A DNA stretch of 64,000 nt from Lumbricus terrestris. Its lineage: Eukaryota > Annelida > Clitellata > Crassiclitellata > Lumbricidae. Of the stretch, positions 12,673 through 23,784 are shown in pieces. A program made the translations under genes and the position numbers. A model generated the notes under the pieces. The model was given only the letters and a program-made list of their open reading frames with translations, did no database searches and was not told where the DNA came from. The stretch is from positions 41,650,699 to 41,714,698 of the forward strand of contig OX457039.1 in assembly GCA_949752735.1 (NCBI GenBank), given 5' to 3'. The number at the start of each line of letters is the position of its first letter. Position 1 is the first letter of the stretch.

Positions 12673-14937
12673 AATAAAATACTTAGTATTAAATACTTAC
12701 TTACATAGCCGCCGAGTTGAGTCGAAGAGTGTGAGCGCCCAAAGAAAAGTGTGGTAGTGTAAATATGCGCGCGTGAGCGCGCGAAAACATTTTTGACCCT
12801 TTTTTGATAGGAGACTTATTGAAATTGACACTGTTCATAGGCGGAGACTTGGTCCTGGTATTAAGGGACGAACTCGCGGCCAAAGGATGATCGCCGATAA
12901 GCACAGCGTCGAGCAGGGAAAGGGCTAGGGGAGGGAATGTGTTGCTCCCAGTGTGTGATTTGTCAAAAAAGAAGTGTGGGGGTCGGCTTAATGTCCTTGT
13001 TTTGGGGGGGGGCCAAAATACGCCGCGGCGACTGCGGAGCATATCCGACTAGGGGGTCTGAGGGAGCGTCGTAAGCTCCCCCAGCGGGGTCCGGGGCGGA
13101 GCCCCGGCCGCTATTGATTTGGTGCAATCCAAAGCAAAATCTTCTATTGAAAGTGAATTGAATGAATTGAATAATATCACCTTTTTAAAGATCAGTTAAC
13201 ATGTTATTTATGTTAAAGGGTTTGAAGTTTTTCTGTTCGTTAACCCAGTAGTTTTCAAGTTTAATTAACTTGTCATTAGCAACTTTCATTGTAAACAAAC
13301 ACAGTACTGCATAAACTTGCTCTAAATTAGAAGTAAAATAATACAAAAACCACTCCCAATTGGACTTAAAATATGAGAAAAATAACAAAGTCCAATTGCA
13401 TCAATATTAAACACACTCTTTCAGAAACCTCAACCGATCTAATCTGTAGCCTACTGTAGTCTGTAGGCCTACATTTAAGTAGGCCTAAGTTAGGCTATGT
13501 AAATTTTAACAGTGACTTACAGCCTTTTTCATCCAGATTTGACTAGCATTCAGAAATCGTGAAAAGAAATACAAATGATACAATCATCTATTATCGCTCA
13601 GTTTTGTTGTTTTTGTTGTTTGTTTCTTCTTCTTTAGAACCTCACAATCTTTGAACAGTATGCCTAAACGTTAAGGCTTCCACAGTTTCTGAAATTTGAT
13701 CATTTGGGAAATTGTGTCACTGTCACGGGAGTCGACGGGACCGGACAACGTCACAACAGTACAACTTGAAACTTTGTGTCAACTGTGACCTGTCAAGTGT
13801 TGAACGAATGAGGAAATGAAACAAATAAGTCCTACTAACTGCTTGCAGTCCCCCTCTTGTGGCACTGGCCGCCCGCACTGCCAAAAGAGGGGGTCAAAAT
13901 TGGACCCCCACACCCTTTTTTTGGAGGTGGAAGTGTAGGGTCGGGCCATAGCAAAGAGGGGGTCCGACCCCCCAACCCCCCCGGCAAATCACACTCTGGT
14001 TGCTCCCCATTTTAGAATTTTTTTATCGCCACACAGCGATGGTAGCATCTTAGGCTGTCATTTTAACCTCATGACATCCTTGTCATTATAGGCCTATTCG
14101 AAAAAATTTCCACATTGAAATAGTGGCATTTTAAGTTGTTATCTCATCAAATTTCCTATTATTTCATAATGCTTAAAGACATGATTTAAGACTTTAATAA
14201 ATGTTCTTACGAAATTTAATTTTTTTTATAATTCTTTGTACTTCATGTGCTTCTCTTGGGATCCACACAGAAGAAAAGCACAATCTTCGTTAGCATGGGC
14301 GTCTTAGACCACTCTCCATAATTAGGTCAACAGACTAAAATTTTGCACAAGAAATCAAACAATTAGCCACTATTTAGTGAGCCAATATTAGGCCTAACAC
14401 TGTGGAATAGTTTTTCAAATAGTCTGTCAAATGGTTTTGAAAGACAATTTAGTCAAGGCTGATTTGTTAACGCAGACAAAACAAAAGGCTATCCCGATTT
14501 TATGATGCTGGTAGGGGACTCTCGAGCAGTGATGAACATTATTGAGCATGTACAATATAGGCCTAAAGAAACAATGCCATTCAAATCGTCGCCTTCGTCC
14601 GTAATGAAAAAAACTACGGAAGCGGATGGAATATGCAGGATTTCGGGGTTTCCTCGTGTTCGCTGATCTGCTGAGGACCAATAGAGTTCAGACTACCGGT
14701 TGGCGTAAAACTGGAGTAATTGTGGGGTATACACTAACTGATATTTTAAAAAGTATATAAAAGACGGAATGCTTTTTATAGATAAGCAATGCCAACAGAG
14801 AAATAATATCTGAAAATCACATCTTGCTGGCTGATTTCTGGTGGTGCCCATGCATAGGAGGGCCTCGCACGGCCCATTTCTGGTGGTGCTGAGCTCTCAC
14901 GGGCCTCGCAGAGTCGGCGCCCATGCTTACCTAGATC
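12673..14937. other. No host gene recognised; GC-rich inverted-repeat debris
   Basis: Contains a CGCGCGTGAGCGCGCG palindrome near 12767-12782, a strongly self-complementary stretch at about 13045-13110 (GGGGTCCGGGGCGGAGCCCC) and a C/G-run element at 13875-14000. The rest is AT-rich without supported coding. Short open frames here show no motif or splice context. Confidence 0.45.
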
Positions 14938-15718
14938 TGCGACAAATGAAAGCATCGCATTAAGATGTCTCACGAATTACGATAGCATAATATTATTATG
15001 AGGCTTGCAACAGACTCACTCTACTGTCTACACGGCATGTTGGAGGCGCTTTGTAAGTGTGGCAATGATTATAGACCTAACCAGAACAGAGTTGAAAAGG
15101 TTCTGCGTATTCCACAATAATTATGCGAGAGCACAGGTGCCTGTGCCGTAACAAAAGAAATGATCTGTAGGCTCTTATCGGTCATAGCCTACATGTAGGC
15201 CTACGTAGTTGAATTCGCATGTGGGGACGGTGCAATAAGACAGACAGATTTGCAGGAAAGAAAGCAACCCTCTTCAGGGTTTCTGCACTGCACCAAGAAC
15301 GCACGGTTTGTCCTGCAATATTGAACCTAAAGGGTTTACAGACATTCGATGGGGGTGGAGTGGGAGGCAAGGTCGTAGCCAGGATTTGATTTCGGGGGTG
15401 TTTCACCAATTTCCCTTCTAAAAAAACTGATGACCTTTTTTAGTCATCCGGCCGAAATCTTCCAAAAATGTCACCAATTTCCCTTTTTAGTCATCCGGCA
15501 TTCTGTTTTTTGCATTTGTCTATTTGGGGGGGGGGGTGTTTTCGATGCGAGTACATATGTTGCCATTCGGTTCTAGATTCCAAAAACGATGGGTTGCATG
15601 GCATGCAGCAGGCAGGTATGTTGGTCCCTTTATCCAGTCGGCAAACTGTCATCCACCAAGGGTGGATTTTTTTACATGCATCAATACTTACTTAGGCCTA
15701 TATGCTGTTCGGTCAATC

Positions 15719-15985
15719 CAGTGGCGTAGCCAGGAATTTATAATGGGGGAGGGGGTAGTTTTTTTTGGTCTGGCCGGATGCTCTTTCTGACAACAACCCA
15801 ATAGTAGGCCTATTACAGTAAATAAAAAGGGAATAAAGTAACAAAGGAAATTAAGTAAGAAAAACAATTGTTACTTCAAACAATTGTTTTGTTTTTTCTT
15901 ATTTAAGTGGATAAATAACCTTTAAAAAACTTTTTCCTAGGCCAATAAGGGTTTAACCCACGAAACCCCCTTGTCTACGCCACTG
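15719..15985. mobile_element. hAT-type MITE (CAGTGGCGTAGCC ends), copy-1-specific
   Basis: Ends CAGTGGCGTAGCCAGG and CTACGCCACTG (inverted). The flanking 8-mers GGTCAATC (15711-15718) and GGTCAACC (15986-15993) differ at one base, as expected of an aged hAT target-site duplication. The other segmental copy has the uninterrupted sequence at about 33300. The interior has a palindrome around AAACAATTG. No coding. Confidence 0.85.
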
Positions 15986-16318
15986 GGTCAACCCATGAGA
16001 CAAGAACTTGTTCCATGTGAAAACTTGCTTCCGAAACAAGTGTGACCAGTAGATAGATTAGTGTGTAAGAACACACAACATTTCATAACACGCGACACAA
16101 AGTTTATGCATTCTCAAAGATTCTTGAACACGCACTTTAGCTGATAGGTATATTGACCAACTAATCATCTAACATCGAAATCGACCCTTCTATCAAATTG
16201 TCGCTGATCACTAATTGTCGGTAACTACTGTTTTTTTCGTTTAGGTTAGTTGCAGGAACTTTGCTTGGAATATGGAGTTGCAGAAGCAAACATTTGAAAA
16301 GCATCGTGGAATTGGATG

Positions 16319-18560
16319 CTAGACCGGTTTATAACGTCCTCTTACAATTCGTGGATATTGAAGAATAGTAGCATTAACTCTGTCTGGAGCAAATCTTGTG
16401 ACTTCATCGTCTGGTAGAAAGCCAATCGGATAGGCTTTCTGAAGACGCTCAACCATGTTCGGCGAAAGTGGAATATTCCAGAAAATAGCTAAAGGTGCAA
16501 TATTACACTTGACCACCTCGGAGAAAGTTAGAAACCACGTGTCGATTTTCTCCTGGTCTGTCTTTGGTCTTGCAGAATCGTTCATTGCCTCGTATTGGCG
16601 GAACACTTTCTTGTAACTTCCCCATCGAAATTCACGGGCCAGCTGTGCATACATAAACAATGCGACGGCTGCGGATTTCTTCCACTTATCAAATTTCGCG
16701 CCATCTTTCAGAAACTGCTCCGTGTCCTTCAGACTGTTTCTCAACGAACTGTGGATCCATGGTTTCAGGTGACAAAGAGAATCCATCACGTACAGGGTGA
16801 ATATGTTGCACGTGACTTCCACAGCACCATCAAACGTCCAATAGCTCCGTTGCATGTTGTGTCCGATTTCATGAAACACTGCCCATCGTCCTTGTTCCAG
16901 TAGAAGAGAACCGTTTAGAAGGAATCCCTGTTTCTTTGAGTCTGCTACATCCAGGTGAGTGACAATCGGATACCCAGAATGCATACTACCAGCGTTCGGC
17001 TGTTCGTCCGTCACAATCCACTGACGCTGGAACTCAGACACGTTCGTTCCCCGCAATTCGTGATCTAATCGGACAACGGAATCAAAATTTTTCATGACCG
17101 AGGCCACTGCCTCATATTCTAGATCTCTGACGCTTGACGACGGAATGGTGATTGTTATCAGTTCTCCCACAATATCCGCCCAAAGTCCCGGGAAGTGGCG
17201 ACTATTATTCCATGTCTTCTTTCCTTCATCGCCTTGCGCGAATTTGAACTGTGGCGAATCGACGATATTTTCCAGCTTCACCTTTATATAAAGATTGGGT
17301 TTGCTTGGGCTTAACAAATAAACCAGACCTCCAAAGGGAGACGAAATCTCTTGTCGAGTTCTGCTCAGTGTGATTCTTCTATGTATGTTCGGCCATCTTC
17401 TCCATTTGCCGTTGCGAAGAACATCCGTGTGGCATCCGATCAAGAGTTCCCAATTACCATCAGAGTTTCCAGAAATCACTTCTACCTTGAGAATCTGGCC
17501 TGCTGGCAAATAGCAACCGGTCGAATGGTAGTCACGCTTGTTTGAATGGAATTCTAACGTACGACTGTTGAGGGAAGGCTCGTCTGCAAAATCGTGAGGA
17601 AATGAATTGATTCCAGGCGCTTTTATGGTAACTGGTTCAAGAAAATTGAAGTAAGATAGCCAGAGGTTCAACAGTCCTTGCTCGAGCTTGCTCGATGCCG
17701 GATTTTTGGGGCTTGGAATCGCGAGCTTTTCTATTTCTTTTGTACAAATTCCCAACAGTTTTTCGACATTTGGGTTCAACTGAAGTAATCCACATTTTAT
17801 TAAAATTTTGAAAATCGTCAATTTTTTCCTCTTTTCTGCTAAGAGAGTCGTGCTCTTTCCAGATTCTGCTGTTACTCTTAACACGTGGGCGTCTTTGGCT
17901 TTGTTCTCACTGACCAAGAACCCAGTTTCTGGTGCGCTTATGTCATCACCCGTGTAAACTAGACCAGCCTCATTCATAAGAGCCATATATGGCGCAACGG
18001 CAAATGTTTTCCCCTTGGTCGCCACGTTTAGCAATCGCCATCTCCATGGTGCAAAGCAATGAAGCAATGCGCCTCCGTTTCGAACAAACTCAGTAAGATC
18101 AGCTAGCGGTATTTTAAGCTGCGTTCCTTCATATAGGACTATCTTAGATGACACCAATTGAGCTCTATTAACTGTGTTGTTGGCGTTAATAATACGGCTG
18201 CCTTTGTCAAATGTTCCCTTCGATAACCATTTCAATATATTGCGGTTTAAAATTGACGCGTTATTCTCGGTCGTCTCGTCGTATTGGGAGAAATTATATT
18301 TCGTGCAATCTTGGTAAATGACGACGATGCGACCTTTTCCAAGCTCTGCTGCAGCAATGAATACATCCTCGTCGGTGCTTCCAGTAAGAATTGGTTCAGC
18401 ATTTTTCCCAAAAACTATCAATCTTCCTGGATTTCCATTTTTAGGCAAAACACTGATGTTGTTAAGGATATCATTTCGCCATTCCATGAACTTTGGATTG
18501 CTTTCTACAATTTCCAGATCACGCGCAAGTGTTTCCTGTTTTAATAAAACAAAACCATCG
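16319..18560 (-). CDS. TCAF-like protein with M60 (gluzincin) motif, copy 1, terminal exon
   Basis: Large last exon; open from the acceptor at 18561-18562 to the stop at 16319 (about 746 codons), although its first in-frame ATG is at 18487. The N-terminal part (GRLIVFGKNAEPIL, then FIAAAELGKGRIVV) matches the TCAF (TRPM8-channel-associated-factor) N-terminal domain. The C-terminal half holds HEIGHN (16856-16873) followed by GAVEV, the HExxH...E zinc-site pattern of M60/enhancin-like peptidases. The motif is intact, so peptidase activity is possible but unproven. Upstream exons would add a signal peptide, but in this copy exon 3 joins out of frame to exon 4. It may be a pseudogene, start internally, or use an exon I did not find. 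Confidence 0.85.
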
Positions 18561-18609
18561 CTGTAATTGATGCTGATAGCCTAATTATAAAAGTAGTCCG
18601 AATTCATTC

Positions 18610-18905
18610 CGAAAACTTATATAGCGCCCCTTCTTGAAGCCTATTCAGAAGCGCTCACAGCCCAAAATATAGGTATTGAGCAACTGGTAGAAAGCGGGCA
18701 GATTATTCCGTGGTTGTAAGCGCAGTGCAAGCGGGAGCCCATTCCATGTGGACGGGTCAACAACCGAGAAGGCTCGACGCTGTCTGGTAGCGGTCTAGCG
18801 GAGCGGGTTCGAGGAACCAGCAGCTCCCCATTAGCCGAAGAGCGTAAAGCTCGACGGACAGCTAGGGCGACAGAGATCAGGTAAGTAGGACGGAGCACTA
18901 GGCCT
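18610..18905 (-). mobile_element. CR1/L2-like LINE 3' fragment, copy-1-specific
   Basis: Minus-strand translation in shifting frames gives LRSSANGELLVPRTRSAR, a FSVVDPSTWNGLPLALR-like segment, and an end in a GCERF-like motif, the usual RT C-terminus. Absent from the matching place in the second segmental copy (about 35875-35920), so it inserted after the duplication or was lost from copy 2. Confidence 0.65.
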
Positions 18906-19400
18906 ACCACTACCGAATGTGAATTTTTATCCTAAAGAAAAAATGCTAAGCAGATAGCAATTCATTCGAAAGAGTTTCATTGCAGCTGAGATTTTTATAT
19001 TTAAGAATTAATATTTTGATAGAAAATATGACTAAGAGATGAACACAGCTAGGTTATTTTAAGAATTTGTTTAAGAATTAGGCTTAGGTTTTCGACCGAC
19101 GGAGATCAGATTATGGCGAAACTCAATTATTATAAGCCTACGTGAATTAAGAGACCTAACCCTAAACAATGGTTTCATTTTTAATAAATAAATAAAATCA
19201 ATCGATTCAATCAATCAATCTGTCGATCGATCGATCAATCAATTGATAAATATTAATTTATTCAGAGTTAAAGTTTGTCATGGACGGAACGCCTGTATCT
19301 AGTGTTTTGCATCAATGGGTATACGAGTAGGCCTACATGTCGCTGAAAGTTACCGTAGTGCAATGAAGTTTAATAATGATATTTGCAGCAGCCCACTTAC

Positions 19401-22400
19401 GACACCTTCCTCCACAAAGTCTCTGCTGATGACTTTGGCAACGATGGCCCTGAGCGTGATGATTAACCAGGGGCAAAACACGAAGGTCGCGGTTACAAAT
19501 TTTGTAGCGAGAGGCGGAAAACGCAAAGCGTGAAATTAGGAGCATGCATAGGCATTTTTTCAAAGCGCTTTTTGGTGTGTATTTCTCAGTTTCAAATTTT
19601 TTAAAATTTTCTTAATACTAATAGTTTCTTTAGTGCAATAAAATTGTTTAAAAAATCAAAAAGTAGTGGTCAAAAAGTAGGTTCCTGAAGGGGTGCCATA
19701 AATCCACTTGCCCGTGGAAAACTGACAATTATTTTTCATTTGAATCAATTATTCATTTTAGGCTCCCTATACTCCAGAGTAGGCCTATTTTAATTGTAAT
19801 TTCTAAACTTCTAAAGCAGCACTCGAAAGTCAATCACAGGCACCAGCTTATTCATCGAGTCAAAGGGCTGTTCAGTGTTCAAGTAATAGTCAGGAGGTCT
19901 GAGTCCGGTTGTCAGAGGGACGGAGGGGCAGAATAACCGTTAAGGTAGCCTTCATGGGTGACATTTCGAGGATCAGAAGAGTATGGGTATGAATTCTTTT
20001 GAACAGGCGAGATGTCTGCTTTTGAACAGAACCTATAATGGTCATGTTTACAGTTTTTGCAAGAGCTTGAAAAAGGCAAGGCAGGAAATTAAAAGCATGT
20101 TTATTTTATAGAGGTCTCTAAGCGTAGATTTCTTAATTTCACTTTGTTCATCATTAGCATAATTAATTCTCTAACGCGACGAAACTTGTTAAAAACCCGA
20201 AAGTTGTAGTTTAAAAATAGGTGACAATTTTCCAGAGGGAGCAAGTACCCTCTTGCTCCTGTGTGCGGGCGCCCATGGCCGCTGCGTAGGGACCTTGAGC
20301 TCAGTGGCGTAGCTAGCTTTTGATGGGCCCGTGTGCAGAGGTCCCGTATGGGCCCCCGTTTGGCAATCAAGATCACCACAACTAATTAATAACAATTACC
20401 ATTAGCCTATACCTAACACATGCGATACAACTCACTCACAGAATAAGAAAATTAAGCATGAATGAGACAGATAAACCAACGTGTTATATCAATTACAGTG
20501 ATTTCTCAGTCGAATTTTAAATCTATCACGTTGCAGTCTCATCCATTTATTATTAGGGCCTAGTAAGTCAACTATTTTTTTCTACTTAAAACAGTGTCAT
20601 GGCATCATAAAAAAATTCTAGCATTTTGTTCATCAAAAACTGTCAATCATCTATCAATTCTGGTCCGTGATTGGCAACACAATCATCAATATTTCATATC
20701 AGGCCTACATAACAAATAAGTTTAGCAATATTCCCTGCAATTGCAAAAATAGGGGTAAATGCGCGATTCTCTAGGACCCTGATCCACACGTGTTCAATTT
20801 GGTGTCTCCCTCATTTTGGATTCACAACTGAGAGGAGCTTATAGGAGTACGAGAATTGTAGGAAAATAACTGCAGGGGTCAGACTATATAATCCACGTGG
20901 AGTTGGATTGTGAAAAAAGTGACAAGAAGATTTAACTATGTGACCCTAAGAAAGACTAACGAGGGTTGAACCACCTCAAACCCCTGGAAATTGCCATCCT
21001 GGTTGAGGGAGATGTCAGGTCAATAGCGTTACCATAATTATCATCCAGCAAATGATCGGATTACACGAGCATGCCAGTGACAGGTAGGCCTGTAACTGTA
21101 TAAGGTTCCTGCCGAATCCTTCGGTGCCCCGTTTAATTACAATAGCCTATAGGCCTACACCAACGTGACAGATAGAGGGACATAATATTTTTTATATATT
21201 ATATAATTATCACACCTATCCCAGACAGCATATCTTATCTTTGCATAGGAGAGCGAATCAGTAAGATGAATATCTTATGCCGGTATGATTCTTTTCATGT
21301 TCTCAACTTAAAACTTTGTTAGACCTATTCTTGTTTTTGTTCACACACACTAATGTCATCTTGCAATTTAACGAAGTAATGAAAACGTGCTCACAGAAAC
21401 TACATTAATATTTATTCACAAATTAATTGAATCAGCCTACTAATTAGGTTAGGTTAATAATTCAACAATCTACGTGGGCCCCCTGGAGGTCGTGGGCCCG
21501 TGTGCTTTGCACACATTGCACACATGGTAGCTACGCCACTGCTTGAGCTAGTCCTTTACTTGCAATTGCTCGTGCGCTTTGGCGTGAAACTCCGATGCAG
21601 TGTCCGCGCTGTAGTGGGAAGCGCCTCAGAGTATAGAGCTTGAAGGGCGCTTAGTACAGCAAATCCGATAAATGAATAAATTAAGGGAATGGCTATAATG
21701 ACGTGTTTTGGAACGTTTGCTGACGAAATGGCGTTTTTACATACCGATTCTATCGCTCGATCTGGCAGCTTTTGCGAATTTTCTCTGTCCTTGCATGGCT
21801 TTCGATTAGTCCCATTCGATTGACCTAAAACGGAAGAAAACGCAAGACTTATGCATTGCAGATCTTCCGTTGCAAGTAAATATTTCGGTTGGTTGACATT
21901 AAACTAGTTCAGTATGTGAGACCATGATCTATAGGCACATACTTATGTATATGCTTTCAATTTTTCTGACGCATCCGGCCCTCCGAGTAACTCTCACAAC
22001 TGAAAAGTTAGCTTAGTCTATGTGATGAACAGTTACTAAGCCCCTTAGTTCACAGCGATCACCGATCCAACTGAAATGCAAATCTTCCTTAATAATTATT
22101 ACACCTGTGTCGGACTGTGCAGGTGGTTGATGCAAGCGGTGATCAAAATGGTTGGTCCCATGCTGAATTTGTTCGATAAATTTTTTCTTCATTTTTGATC
22201 TCTTATGTGGCACAGCAGGCATAGGTCTACGCGTTCTTGAAGTTATTTATCTATTTCGCAGTTGTTTAGGAGTGTTCTATCTTCCTTTGCCGCCGAGGTC
22301 ACTTAAACTCTACACCATTTGTGAAACATCGACTCTAAGGACCTGTGGTCATTAAATCAAGCGTCGAATTCCATTTGAAAAGGCGAGCCTTGACAATTTC

Positions 22401-22906
22401 ACATAGCGTGGCGAAAAATGTCGTCCGCCACCGACTCAGAAGCACAATTAAGGAAGTCCTTTCACAGCGTTTTTCTACCAGACATTCTCTGTTCTGGGTT
22501 ACAATTCATCGATTGGTCTCTTGGTTGGTCTCTGCTTGTCTGCGAGAGCCGCAGCCGGTGGTGACTTTTTTGCTTTCTGAGCGGTGCTCGTTTGCCGAAA
22601 AGCTGCTTCGTATTACTGACTCTAGCATCGTTTAACCTAATGGTCATCAAGCGAAATATAAGTTAATTATCTGAACGGCGATAACGATAAAGGCGATGAT
22701 GAAAGGTGACATTATGAATTTGAAGATATTATTGGTGTATGAGGTCTTACTGACAACGCAGGCCTATAATACTTACTGCATCTTTCAGTGGATGAACTCG
22801 TTTTTGCTGCTGGTCGCGGTGATTGAACTAGCTTGTCGTCTGCTCCTTCTGTTTCTCTAAGGAGCAAAACAGCGATGCAAAGACTCATCATCCACAAAGT
22901 CGACAT
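19401..22906 (-). CDS. 5' exons of TCAF/M60 gene copy 1 (signal peptide and linkers)
   Basis: Exons read by eye: exon 1 22906-22777 begins at an ATG followed by a hydrophobic signal-like run (STLWMMSLCIAVLLL) and then a polar, Ser/Pro-rich stretch; exon 2 21824-21745; exon 3 19449-19401. All have GT-AG borders and are conserved in the second copy. Exon 1 is phase 1 and exon 2 phase 0. The exon-3 donor has lost 4 bp relative to copy 2 (GGTGTCGAACGTAAGC there, GGTGTCGTAAGT here), which changes the phase and breaks the frame into the terminal exon. The intron between exons 2 and 3 has received about 2.1 kb of transposons. An in-frame ATG 12 bases upstream (22918) is an alternative start. Confidence 0.6.
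19466..20277. mobile_element. CATGGGCGCCCGCA-family element, left-truncated
   Basis: The right end GTGCGGGCGCCCATG at 20263-20277 matches the right ends at 25852 and 57986. The left part (GGGGCAAAACACG) matches the interior of the complete 57641-57986 copy but lacks the terminal repeat. An extra mid-section (about 19800-20040) is shared with 24150-24390. It inserted in or beside a tRNA-SINE whose head is missing. Confidence 0.65.
20302..21541 (+). mobile_element. hAT-type element, 1240 bp, perfect 8-bp TSD
   Basis: Begins CAGTGGCGTAGCTAGC and ends GGTAGCTACGCCACTG (inverted). The exact 8-bp duplication CTTGAGCT occurs at 20294-20301 and 21542-21549. No transposase frame, so non-autonomous. 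A related copy in the opposite orientation lies at 30237-31800. It sits inside a tRNA-SINE, whose tail resumes at 21542. Confidence 0.92.
21542..21690 (+). mobile_element. tRNA-SINE tail, split by hAT insertion
   Basis: Matches the 3' part of the SINE at 36439-36645: CTTGCAATTGCTCGTGC, then CAGTGTCCGCGCTGTAGTGG and a short A/T-rich tail. Its tRNA-like head is absent here, having been replaced by the elements to the left. Confidence 0.7.
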
Positions 22907-23353
22907 ATTCAAGAACATCAGGCTGCCGCTGATAGATGTCCAAATGAGTTCAGTCGATAAAAACTAATCTATGTGCATTGCGAACTGTGCTTACATTTTC
23001 ACTCCGAGGCATTTATATAGCCTTGGATTGGAGATCGTAAACAATCGATTGTGATTCCAGTGTCGCCTGGCAGTCTTTTGCTGATCTAAAAGCAAACACA
23101 AGACAATGCAAAATTTTAAAGGCCTCGCATTTTAAGAGACTGTTTAGGAGTATTGCGTCCATACCAATTAATTTATTTGCAATGCGAAGATAAAAATCTA
23201 GAGACAACCAACGTATCGAGCTTATAGGCCTATTTATAGCGCAACGATACGAACACAACCTCATGGAACAACAATGGAAAAATGCTAATGGGATGACTTA
23301 CAAGTAGAATCCGAAGCATCAACACAATAGCCTACTTGATCAACGTGAAACAT

Positions 23354-23640
23354 CATTCATTCATTCATTCATTCATTCATTCATTCATTCATTCATTCAT
23401 TCATTCATTCATTCATTTATTCACTCAGATTATTTATAACACGCCTATTCAAGGAGCTGCTCAGAGGCGCTCCAAGCCCAACCACGACGGAAGAAAAAAG
23501 ACTTTATGGACTTGTAGAACCCTACTGGATGGACCATAAGTAAGGAGCGAAGCGCAACCGGGAGGTCATTCCAAACGGAATGCCCCACAACCGAGAAAGC
23601 ACGACGCTGCCTAATAGCCTAGCCATAATTCTATCATATC
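23354..23640 (-). mobile_element. CR1/L2-like LINE 3' end with (AATG)n tail
   Basis: The minus strand encodes FSVVGHSVWNDLPVALRSLL and GWAWSASE, the conserved RT C-terminus, then an A/T stretch and a tetranucleotide array (plus-strand CATT repeats 23354-23419) acting as its 3' tail. Its counterpart in the second segmental copy is at 39125-39362, so this insertion predates the duplication. Confidence 0.75.
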
Positions 23641-23784
23641 TCACATACGTAGCCAGCATCTAGGTATCTCCTCGACATCTTCGCGTTCAGCATACCTCAA
23701 AATGGAAAGAGTATCTACATGTATAGACCAACAAATGATAATAATAAATAATCCTATTCTTTATTATTTTCAGACCGGCAAATG

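Noticed and set aside
22013..22222. Possible extra TCAF exon (minus strand)
   Set aside because: The frame is not kept in the second segmental copy, where the region also differs by small indels; likely intron.
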